Source of the DNA: Candidatus Hydrogenedentota bacterium
Lineage (GTDB): Bacteria > Hydrogenedentota > Hydrogenedentia > Hydrogenedentales > SLHB01
DNA length: 32,601 nucleotides
Assembly (NCBI GenBank): GCA_003552485.1
Contig: PUMX01000039.1
Coordinates: forward strand, 1 to 32,601
Direction of reading: 5' to 3'
Positions within the stretch are counted from its first letter, which is position 1. Every line of letters begins with the position of its first letter. The position numbers were made by a program, and so were the translations under genes. Positions 26,114-32,601 of this stretch are shown in pieces. The notes under the pieces were generated by a model. It saw only the letters and a program-made list of their open reading frames with translations, was not told the origin of the DNA and made no database searches.

Positions 26114-26572
26114 TCACCCCTTCCAATCGCCGACATCCTCGCCTTCACCCAGCGACGAATCATCGCCGAGCCCGGGGCTTACCTCGCCAAAAGGCAGACC
26201 ATCAGAGACATCGATGCTCACATCGCTGGAATCGTCGTTATCACTCAGCAACAGTTTAGCGTCGGAGCGATCATACGCCCCCTCTTCCTGGCCTTCAGCG
26301 GCTTCATCTTCATCCTCGGCCTCGTCCGCGTCACTCTCCTCGAGGGCGCCCGTATCCGGCACAAGGGCCTCGTCTTCGTCGACGGCTCCAGAAGCTTCAG
26401 CGCTCTTCTTGGCTGTGCGTTTCAACGAAGTCTTTCGCACACCCTTGTCTTCCGCGCCGCCAATACGCACGAGTTCCTCGCCCTCACAGTCCGGGCATTT
26501 GAAACCGAGTTTCTCCGCGCCCCATTCCACGTAGCGCTTACCGCATCGCAAGCAATGGTATTTCACCGGCAT
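26114..26572 (-). CDS. Zinc-ribbon protein with a long acidic tail
   Basis: The 152-residue protein starts with a rubredoxin-like or zinc-ribbon knuckle: Cys7 and Cys10 in YHCLRCG, then Cys26 and Cys29 in FKCPDCEG. A short basic patch (about 45-57) follows, and then about 90 residues extremely rich in Asp, Glu and Ser, probably disordered. I do not recognise a named family. Small ribbon proteins of this type often bind nucleic acid or other proteins, and the acidic tail might mimic nucleic acid, but this is inference. The ATG at 26572 has AGGAAT about 10 bases upstream, and a strong -10 element lies at 26658-26663. The response-regulator gene follows it. Confidence 0.8.
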   Translation of the reverse strand: MPVKYHCLRCGKRYVEWGAEKLGFKCPDCEGEELVRIGGAEDKGVRKTSLKRTAKKSAEASGAVDEDEALVPDTGALEESDADEAEDEDEAAEGQEEGAYDRSDAKLLLSDNDDSSDVSIDVSDGLPFGEVSPGLGDDSSLGEGEDVGDWKG

Positions 26573-26657
26573 CGCCGTGTATTCCTTTCGTTGTGTCGCC
26601 GCTCCATGACTTCAAGCCCTACCGCACACACTGGTTGCAAGTCAGACAAAGGCGGCG

Positions 26658-26666
26658 ATTATAGCA
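26658..26666 (-). promoter_or_regulatory. Extended -10 promoter of the zinc-ribbon gene
   Basis: On the minus strand TGCTATAAT gives a perfect TATAAT (26663-26658) with a TGn extension. No clear -35 is seen. Transcription would start about 80 bases before the ATG at 26572. Confidence 0.55.
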
Positions 26667-26750
26667 GAGCCCGTCACGGAGAAAAAGCAGGAAAATCAGC
26701 TCCCCGCCGAATCCCGAAGGCTGCAAGCGGCCCTCTCACCGTGCGCCTGC

Positions 26751-26786
26751 GTTGCGGCCGCTTCCAGTAGGAAGCCGCGCCGCAAC
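26751..26786. terminator. Strong stem-loop after the aldo/keto reductase gene
   Basis: An outer perfect 8-bp stem, GTTGCGGC (26751-26758) with GCCGCAAC (26779-26786), continues past a small internal loop into a 6-bp stem, GCTTCC (26760-26765) with GGAAGC (26770-26775), around AGTA. It lies about 40 bases past the reductase stop. No T run follows, so it may be a transcript-end hairpin rather than a classical terminator. Confidence 0.5.
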
Positions 26787-26825
26787 ACAGAACCCGCTCG
26801 AAATGAAAGGGGGATCGCTGCCCAG

Positions 26826-27800
26826 CTACCAGTGATACTTGAAGAAGTTGGCGTCCTCCTCATACATCTCCGTGAGATCGCTGAGTTCGGCAAACTGGCG
26901 CTCGGACAACGGCGCGAACTCACAGGCAAGGTCCGCGTTTTCTTCGACTTGGCCGACTTCGGTAATGCCTACGATCGCGGTGCTCACCGGCAATGACCAG
27001 ACATAATCAAGCACCTGCTTCATGGAGGTCACGCCCTCGTCGTGAAAGATGTCGCCACGGGCTGTCGTCTTCATGGCGATAATGCCCATGTTCTTCTCGA
27101 CCGCCGTCTGCAAGAGTTCGTCCTGAAATGGCCGGTAATGCCGATCGGCCGGATTCATGGTCAGCAAGATACAGTCGAAGTCATAGTCACGGATACCCTT
27201 GAGCAGGATATCGGGATCCCGGTGCCCGGTAATGCCCAGAAAGCGCACCACACCCTCATCGCGCAACCGTTCCATCGCTTTCAAGGCGCCATCGTCGGCG
27301 AACGCTTCCTCGAGATCCTGTTCGTGACGCATGTTGTGAAGCTGATACAGATCGATGTGATCCGTGCGTAAACGTTCGAGACTTGTCTCAAACTGATACA
27401 TGGTGCCATCATAGCCGCGATCGCGGGTCTTCGTGGCCAGAAATACCTCGTCGCGACGGCCCTCGATGGCTTCGCCAATATTCTTCTCGCTGCCCCCGCC
27501 ACCGTAGATGTGCGCGGTGTCGATGTAGTTCACGCCCCGGTCCAGCGCCCGCTGAACTATCTGAACGGCTTCCTCTTTTCTATCCTCAAGCTCGACTGTC
27601 GATTCGCCGCCCAAGCTAAACAAGCCGACCTGGTGGCCTGTCCGGCCGAGATTGCGCTTGATCATGGTCTTCGCGGATGGCGCCGCCGGCTCTGCGGCGG
27701 AAACACTCCGGCCCGATCCAGGCAAGGCGCTCAGGCCTAACCCCGCAGCCGTTCCCAGCGAGGTTCCGAGCAGTTCACGGCGCGTTATTCTTGTATACAT
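26826..27800 (-). CDS. Aldo/keto reductase with a Tat signal peptide
   Basis: The 324-residue protein has a twin-arginine leader, TRRELLG at 6-12, followed by a weakly hydrophobic Ala/Gly/Leu stretch to about 27 and a likely cleavage near 35-37. It is therefore probably exported folded. The rest is an aldo/keto reductase barrel with the full catalytic tetrad: Asp94 and Tyr99 in DTAHIYG, Lys124 in ATKT and His155 in YQLHN. Such enzymes use NAD(P)H, which makes the exported location puzzling unless a bound cofactor is carried along. The substrate is unknown. The C-terminus ends in YEEDANFFKYHW. The ATG at 27800 has AAAGGA about 10 bases upstream. It follows rho on the same strand after a gap of about 310 bases. 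Confidence 0.92.
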   Translation of the reverse strand: MYTRITRRELLGTSLGTAAGLGLSALPGSGRSVSAAEPAAPSAKTMIKRNLGRTGHQVGLFSLGGESTVELEDRKEEAVQIVQRALDRGVNYIDTAHIYGGGGSEKNIGEAIEGRRDEVFLATKTRDRGYDGTMYQFETSLERLRTDHIDLYQLHNMRHEQDLEEAFADDGALKAMERLRDEGVVRFLGITGHRDPDILLKGIRDYDFDCILLTMNPADRHYRPFQDELLQTAVEKNMGIIAMKTTARGDIFHDEGVTSMKQVLDYVWSLPVSTAIVGITEVGQVEENADLACEFAPLSERQFAELSDLTEMYEEDANFFKYHW

Positions 27801-28112
27801 GGCGTGTGTCCTTTCTCCGCGTTGCGCGGGTCTTGATCCTCGAGGCGCACAACCCCGCCACAGCCTGTCAATTCATTCTACGTGGCAAAATGGCGCCAGG
27901 CAAACCGGACAACTTCAAAGAAGGATTTCGATAGATGGGGCAAAAGAGAGCGATTACGCAGCCCGCGCGGCTGTACGGCTTCGACCAACCGGCGTAGCCC
28001 CCTTCGCGTTTTGTATTGGGGTCTTGCCGCGCAAGAACAAGTCGGGGCGGCGCCCCTCCACAGGCCCACCCCGGCAATGTCGGTCTGCGACAAACCAACG
28101 ATGGCGCCGCGT
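27801..28112. other. Gap between rho and the aldo/keto reductase gene
   Basis: This 312-base stretch lies after the rho stop. It contains a GC-rich dyad, GGGGC (28044-28048) with GCCCC (28052-28056), and flanking TTGCCG/CGGCAA-type complementarity that could extend it, so it may hold the rho transcript end. No clear T run, gene or tRNA could be supported. The promoter of the reductase gene is not obvious. Confidence 0.5.
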
Positions 28113-29561
28113 CTACATCTTCTGCATCATAGCCAGAAACTCGGCGTTGCTCTTGGTCTTCTTCATCTTTTCCACGAGCAACTCGTTAGCTTCGGTGGAG
28201 CTGAGTGGACTGAGGATCTTCAATAGCAGCCAGATGCGCTGAAGCTCTTCCTCCGACACGAGCAGCTCTTCTTTGCGGGTGCGTGACTTCTGCACATCGA
28301 TGGCCGGGAAGATGCGTTTCTCCATCAGGCGGCGATCAAGGTGAAGCTCCATGTTGCCCGTCCCTTTGAACTCCTCGAAGATAACATCGTCCATGCGGCT
28401 GCCCGTCTCGACAAGCGCCGTGGCGAGGATAGTCAGGCTGCCGCCTTCCTCGAGGTTACGGGCTGCGCCGAAGAAACGCTTAGGCCGCTGCAGCGCGTTG
28501 GCGTCCACGCCGCCGGACAACACCTTGCCGCTAGCGGGCACAATCACGTTGTATGCGCGAGCAAGCCGGGTAATCGAGTCCAGCAGGATGATCACATCTT
28601 TCTTATGTTCGACCAGGCGCTTGGCTTTCTCCAGCACCATCTCGGCCACCTGCACGTGGCGTTCAGGCGGTTCATCGAAAGTGGAGGCTATGACCTCGCC
28701 CTTAACGGAGCGGGCCATGTCCGTTACCTCCTCCGGTCGCTCGTCGATGAGCAACACAATGACCGTTGATTCCGGATGATTGGTGCAAACGGTGTTGGCG
28801 ATCTTCTGCAACAGCACGGTCTTGCCGGTAAAGGGCGCCGCAACAATAAGCCCACGCTGGCCCTTGCCGATTGGCGTCAGCAGATCCATCATCCGCATGG
28901 CGATTTCTTTGGGCTCATTCTCGAGGTGCAACCGCTCATCGGGGTGCAAGGGTGTGAGGTTGTCGAAGAGGATTCGTTCACGCGCGACATCCGGGCTTTC
29001 GTGGTTGACCGCCTCAACCTTGAGCAACGCGAAGTAGCGTTCACCTTCTTTGGGTGGGCGGACATGGCCTTGGACGGTGTCACCCGTACGCAGGCCGAAC
29101 TTGCGTATCTGAGAGGGGGAGACATAGATGTCGTCCGGCCCAGGCAAATACGAATAATCGCCCGAACGCAGAAAACCGAACCCATCCGGCAAGATTTCGA
29201 GCGTGCCTTCCCCGTAAACAGCGCCGGCCTTCTCAATGCTCATCTGCAGGATGCGGAAAATCATATCCTGCTTCTTGAGCCCGCTGTAGTTTTCGACGTT
29301 GAGCTGGCGGGCCATCTCGGTCAACTCGGGCATACTCATCCGCTTAAGATCGCCGATCGAGACCTCGGCGCCTTCTTGCGTCGGCAGAGTCCCCGCCGAA
29401 TCGCCGCTGGACTTTTGCACCTCGGCCGTCTTGCTGCCCTTCGACGGATTCTCGCGGCTCCCACGCTGATGATTACGGTTGTTCGGTCCGCTCTTACGAC
29501 CGGACCGGGCCGAATTCCTGCCCCTGCTCTGGTTCTTATCGCCAGTTGTTCTCTCAGGCAT
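28113..29561 (-). CDS. rho: Rho, transcription termination factor
   Basis: Rho is a hexameric RNA helicase that ends transcripts. The 482-residue protein has a basic, disordered extension (about 1-65), a Rho N-terminal helical domain (about 70-110), the cold-shock-like RNA-binding domain with ILPDGFGFLRSGDYSYLPGPDD (split here as 123-132 and 133-144), and the ATPase core. Core motifs are IGKGQRGLIV (231-240), Walker A TGKT (245-248), ERPEEVTDM (274-282), Walker B VIILLDSITRLARAYN (323-338), the Q-loop region around 344-360, and the R-loop FKGTGNMEL (398-406). The P-loop reads AAPFTGKT where E. coli has APPKAGKT. The ATG at 29561 has AGAGGA 7 bases upstream. It follows polA by 74 bases on the same strand. 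Confidence 0.97.
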   Translation of the reverse strand: MPERTTGDKNQSRGRNSARSGRKSGPNNRNHQRGSRENPSKGSKTAEVQKSSGDSAGTLPTQEGAEVSIGDLKRMSMPELTEMARQLNVENYSGLKKQDMIFRILQMSIEKAGAVYGEGTLEILPDGFGFLRSGDYSYLPGPDDIYVSPSQIRKFGLRTGDTVQGHVRPPKEGERYFALLKVEAVNHESPDVARERILFDNLTPLHPDERLHLENEPKEIAMRMMDLLTPIGKGQRGLIVAAPFTGKTVLLQKIANTVCTNHPESTVIVLLIDERPEEVTDMARSVKGEVIASTFDEPPERHVQVAEMVLEKAKRLVEHKKDVIILLDSITRLARAYNVIVPASGKVLSGGVDANALQRPKRFFGAARNLEEGGSLTILATALVETGSRMDDVIFEEFKGTGNMELHLDRRLMEKRIFPAIDVQKSRTRKEELLVSEEELQRIWLLLKILSPLSSTEANELLVEKMKKTKSNAEFLAMMQKM

Positions 29562-29635
29562 TAATCGTCCTCTCAGATATTTCCATCCGATGGTGTACCT
29601 TCACTCTCACAGGACCGGTGAATCGCTCGCCGTCC

Positions 29636-32341
29636 CTAGTGAATCTGTTCCCAGTTGCTTCCAACGCCTACCTCCGTTTCCAGAGGCACACTCAATTGCA
29701 TGGCGCCGCCCATAGTCTTTCTCATAATTTCCCCCACCCCCGCAGCTTCGTCTTCCGGCGCTTCGACCAGCAACTCATCATGCACCTGTAACAACATGTG
29801 AGCGTTGGATCCGGCCAGCGCTTCATCGAGACGTAACATGGCAAGCTTGATGATATCCGCCGCGCTGCCTTGAACGGGGGTGTTAATTGCAGCGCGCTCC
29901 GCGGCAGAGCGGATGTTGGTATTGGAGCTGGTCAATTCAGGCACATAACGGCGCCGGCCCAAGAGAGTGGTGACATAGCCGCGTTCACGCGCTTCTTCAA
30001 CTGTCTGCGTGAGCCATTGCTTCACGCCGGGATATTGCGCGAAGTATTGCTCGATAAACCGGCTCGCTTCGCCCGACGTTATGCGGAGATTACGAGCCAA
30101 TCCGTAGGGACTGATGCCGTAAACGACCCCAAAGTTGACCGCTTTGGCTTGACGCCGCATCTCGGAGGTCACCTCATCCGGCGCGACCTTGAATACGCGC
30201 GCCGCCGTGTCCAAATGAATGTCACGGCCTTGCAAAAACGCTTCCTTCAGCCGTTCATCTCCCGACAAATGGGCCAGCACCCGTAACTCAATCTGTGAGT
30301 AGTCCGCCGAAACGAACCGGCGCCCGGCCTCGCTTGGCACAAAACCCCGCCGGATCCGGCGGCCAAACTCGGTGCGTATCGGAATGTTTTGCAGATTGGG
30401 GTCGCTGCTGGAAAGCCGGCCCGTGGCCGCCACGGCCTGATTGAAGGACGTGTGAATGCGGCCTGTCTCGGGATGAACCAACCGGGGCAGCGCCTCGACA
30501 TAGGTTCCGCGGAGTTTGTCGAGCATGCGGTACTCCAGAACCGCTTCCGGTAGGGGATGCTCGCGCGCCAACTCTTCCAGAACATCAACATCCGTCGAGT
30601 AGCCCGTCTTGGTCCGTCGAATAGGCCTAAGCCCCAACTTGTCAAACAGTATACCTTGGAGCTGCTTGGGTGAGTTTATCTGAAAAGGCTCGCCCGCCTG
30701 GTCATGGATCGTCTCTTCAAGCACCTTCAGACGGGCTTCAATCTCGCGCTGAAGCTCTTCAAAGACCCCCAAGTCGATCGCAATACCCGTCATCTCCATT
30801 CGCGCGAGCACGTAGATGAGGGGTAACTCCACCTCATGATACAGTCGCTCGACCCCGCCTTCACGGAGCCGCTCGTGGAAGATCCGGGTCAGGCGCCATG
30901 TAACGTCCGCGTCCTCACACGCATACGCGCACGCCTGCGTCAAGGGGACTTTGTCGAAGGTGACTGCCTTGGATCCCTTGCCAATCACGTCGGCAAGGGG
31001 AATCATCTTCCTGTTGAGGTAGTGGAGGCTAACTTCAGTTAAATTATGCCGCACCCGTGACGCGTCTGTCAAATAGGATCCAACCATGGTGTCCATGCCG
31101 ATTCCCGTCAACGGCAGCCCCGCGCGTTCGAGCACGACCAAGTCGTACTTGATGTTGTGGCCCGACTTGGCCACCCCGGCATCGGCCAGCAACGGCCCCA
31201 GGCGCTGCTTGACCGTCTCAAGCGTAAGCCCGTCCACGGGCCTTTCTTCCCCCTGTTCGTTGGGAATCACCATAGCCTCGGGCGCATGCCCCACGGGGAT
31301 ATAGAACGCCGCGCCTTCTTCGGCGCTCACTGATATGCCCACCAGCTTGGCGCGCATCGGATGGACCGACGTCGTTTCCGTGTCAATGGCGAACGCGCCA
31401 TTGTCGCGGAGGCGGGCGACGAGTTCGTTCAGCGCCGCTTCGTCAAGCACCAGCTGATAGTCTGAAGGGTCGGGCTTCCGCGCATCCGGCGCAAGTTCGT
31501 CCACCAAAGAGTGAAACTCAAGTTTCTGAAGCACGGCCGCCGCCTTAGCGGGGTCCACTGCTTCGCGCCGGCAATCGTCGAAAGACCACTCGACTTCTAC
31601 CGCGGTGTCAATGGCCACCAGCTTACGGCTCAGGTAGGCTTTGTCTTTCTCGCTTTCAAGACGCTCGCGCTGCTTCCCTTTCAGCTCCTGAATATTCTCA
31701 TAGATACCATCAAGGGACTCGAAGCGGGTGAGTAGCGAGCGCGCCGTTTTTTCCCCAATACCCGTCACGCCGGGCACGTTGTCCGAGCTATCGCCAATTA
31801 GCGCCATAGCGTCGATGAGGCGTTCCGGCGGCACGCCGTAGCGCTCCACGACTTCTTCGGCGCTGTACCACATACCGCTGCCGCTCTTATAGGGATCGAA
31901 CACCTTCACGGAATCTGTCACGAGCTGGAGCATGTCCTTGTCGCCCGTAACGATGACCACCTCCATGCCTTGTTCGGCCGCCTGACGCGCCAGCGTGCCA
32001 ATCACATCATCGGCTTCCACGCCCTCGACCCTTAGCACGGGAATGTTAAACACCTCGAGCACTTCGTCAATAAGCGGCAATTGCTCGACGAGATCCTCGG
32101 GCATGGCGTCGCGCGTGGCCTTATACTCGGGATAAAGCTCCTCGCGGAACGTTTTGCCGGGCGCGTCAAAAGCCGCCACAATGTAAGCAGGATCTTGTTC
32201 GCGGAGCAGTTTAATGAGGATCCGGGTAAATCCATAGACGGCGTTGGTCGATTTGCCTTCGGAGTTGGTGAGATTGCGAATGGCGTGATACGAACGGTAG
32301 GCGAACGCCGAACCGTCGAGTATGTAGAATCGTTCAGCCAT
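29636..32341 (-). CDS. polA: DNA polymerase I
   Basis: The 901-residue enzyme serves repair and Okazaki-fragment processing. The 5' nuclease domain fills about 1-285, with EADDVIG (109-115) and TGDKDMLQLV (132-141). The 3'-5' proofreading domain (about 315-490) keeps all catalytic motifs: Asp320/Glu322 in DTET, NIKYD (396-400) and YACED (473-477). The polymerase domain has motif A SADYSQIELR (678-687, Asp680), motif B RRQAKAVNFGVVYG (729-742, with Phe737 at the position that disfavours dideoxynucleotides) and motif C QVHDELL (852-858). It is therefore a complete, three-activity polymerase. The ATG at 32341 lies 5 bases after the lpxB stop, with AAAGG overlapping that stop codon, suggesting coupled translation. 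Confidence 0.98.
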   Translation of the reverse strand: MAERFYILDGSAFAYRSYHAIRNLTNSEGKSTNAVYGFTRILIKLLREQDPAYIVAAFDAPGKTFREELYPEYKATRDAMPEDLVEQLPLIDEVLEVFNIPVLRVEGVEADDVIGTLARQAAEQGMEVVIVTGDKDMLQLVTDSVKVFDPYKSGSGMWYSAEEVVERYGVPPERLIDAMALIGDSSDNVPGVTGIGEKTARSLLTRFESLDGIYENIQELKGKQRERLESEKDKAYLSRKLVAIDTAVEVEWSFDDCRREAVDPAKAAAVLQKLEFHSLVDELAPDARKPDPSDYQLVLDEAALNELVARLRDNGAFAIDTETTSVHPMRAKLVGISVSAEEGAAFYIPVGHAPEAMVIPNEQGEERPVDGLTLETVKQRLGPLLADAGVAKSGHNIKYDLVVLERAGLPLTGIGMDTMVGSYLTDASRVRHNLTEVSLHYLNRKMIPLADVIGKGSKAVTFDKVPLTQACAYACEDADVTWRLTRIFHERLREGGVERLYHEVELPLIYVLARMEMTGIAIDLGVFEELQREIEARLKVLEETIHDQAGEPFQINSPKQLQGILFDKLGLRPIRRTKTGYSTDVDVLEELAREHPLPEAVLEYRMLDKLRGTYVEALPRLVHPETGRIHTSFNQAVAATGRLSSSDPNLQNIPIRTEFGRRIRRGFVPSEAGRRFVSADYSQIELRVLAHLSGDERLKEAFLQGRDIHLDTAARVFKVAPDEVTSEMRRQAKAVNFGVVYGISPYGLARNLRITSGEASRFIEQYFAQYPGVKQWLTQTVEEARERGYVTTLLGRRRYVPELTSSNTNIRSAAERAAINTPVQGSAADIIKLAMLRLDEALAGSNAHMLLQVHDELLVEAPEDEAAGVGEIMRKTMGGAMQLSVPLETEVGVGSNWEQIH

Positions 32342-32346
32342 GCTCT

Positions 32347-32601
32347 TTACCTTTGCGCCACAGACAAAACCGCTTCCGCCGCCTTCTGAGACGCCCCCGC
32401 CTCACCAAGGCGTTCCCGCAGCCGTTGATACCCGGCGAGCACCGCGTCCCGCCGGGGACCATCCTCAATTAACGCGAGCGCTTCGGGCAAAATGTTGTCC
32501 ACCGTAGCCTCGTGTTGGATGAATTCGGGTACGATACGCCTCTCCGCCAGAATGTTGGCCATCGCGATGTGATCCCCGCGCACCAGCAGGCGGGCTATCC
32601 A
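32347..32601 (-). CDS. lpxB: LpxB, lipid-A-disaccharide synthase, C-terminal end (runs off the window)
   Basis: Reading in from the right edge, the frame is open from the first base and encodes 84 residues. It begins WIARLLVRGDHIAMANILA and continues with ERRIVPEFIQHEAT, the characteristic C-terminal region of LpxB, then a helical end. LpxB joins UDP-diacylglucosamine and lipid X to form the lipid A disaccharide at the inner membrane, so this organism probably makes lipid A and has an outer membrane. Most of the protein lies outside the window. The stop is 5 bases before polA, so the two genes are likely in one operon. Confidence 0.88.
   Translation of the reverse strand, partial: WIARLLVRGDHIAMANILAERRIVPEFIQHEATVDNILPEALALIEDGPRRDAVLAGYQRLRERLGEAGASQKAAEAVLSVAQR

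Noticed and set aside
27937..28000. A tRNA-like stretch with GGGGC ends and a TTCGA-like loop
   Set aside because: The arms do not pair into a cloverleaf with a valid anticodon stem and T stem; complementarity is at chance level for GC-rich DNA.
1..32601. CRISPR array, insertion sequence, integrase or prophage genes
   Set aside because: No regularly spaced repeats, transposase or phage-type proteins were seen on either strand.

Overview
This window is a GC-rich chromosomal segment of a diderm (Gram-negative-type) bacterium. The end of a lipid A gene (lpxB) sits at the right edge, and MurE carries the DNPR signature of meso-diaminopimelate peptidoglycan. The phylum cannot be fixed by eye. Three traits would fit a poorly cultured lineage near the PVC group or Hydrogenedentota, but this is only a guess: a PASTA-tailed FtsI, an enlarged MraY, and a STAS gene inside the division and cell-wall (dcw) cluster. 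I found no rRNA, convincing tRNA, CRISPR array, insertion sequence or prophage. The segment is mostly housekeeping, with a few unusual proteins.

Region 1 (1-3622, minus strand) is a transport module. It holds an acidic amino-acid/dicarboxylate:cation symporter, a CstA-family carbon-starvation transporter, and the start of a small two-helix membrane protein cut by the window edge. A good sigma70-like promoter precedes the symporter, and its -35 box touches the terminator that closes the next cluster.

Region 2 (3704-16105, minus strand) is one tightly packed dcw cluster. In transcription order it reads mraZ, STAS gene, rsmH, ftsL-like, ftsI, murE, murF, mraY, murD, ftsW, murG. Most junctions overlap or are separated by only a few bases. 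Together the genes make cytoplasmic peptidoglycan precursors (MurE, F, D), load them on the lipid carrier (MraY, MurG), and polymerise and cross-link them at the septum (FtsW, FtsI, FtsL). MraZ is the likely regulator. murB, murC, ddl, ftsQ, ftsA and ftsZ do not follow murG and must lie elsewhere if present.

Region 3 (16404-24087) is mixed. It has a host-attachment-family protein (+), a very large GH13 amylase-family enzyme (-), a free-standing 2-oxoacid dehydrogenase E2 catalytic domain without a lipoyl domain (-), a lipoprotein resembling a degenerate 5'-nucleotidase (+), and a membrane-anchored alpha/beta hydrolase (-).

Region 4 (24059-32601) has a DUF1015 protein (+). The rest is on the minus strand: a single-domain response regulator, a zinc-ribbon protein with an acidic tail, a Tat-exported aldo/keto reductase, then rho, polA and the end of lpxB, transcribed lpxB to polA to rho.

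The observations most worth a second look are the MraY insertion, the STAS protein in the dcw cluster with Tyr at the usual phospho-Ser site, the GH13 enzyme with NPD in place of the usual HD, the orphan E2 domain, the pseudoenzyme-like lipoprotein, and an altered Rho P-loop. I do not see a clear multi-gene system of a new kind.
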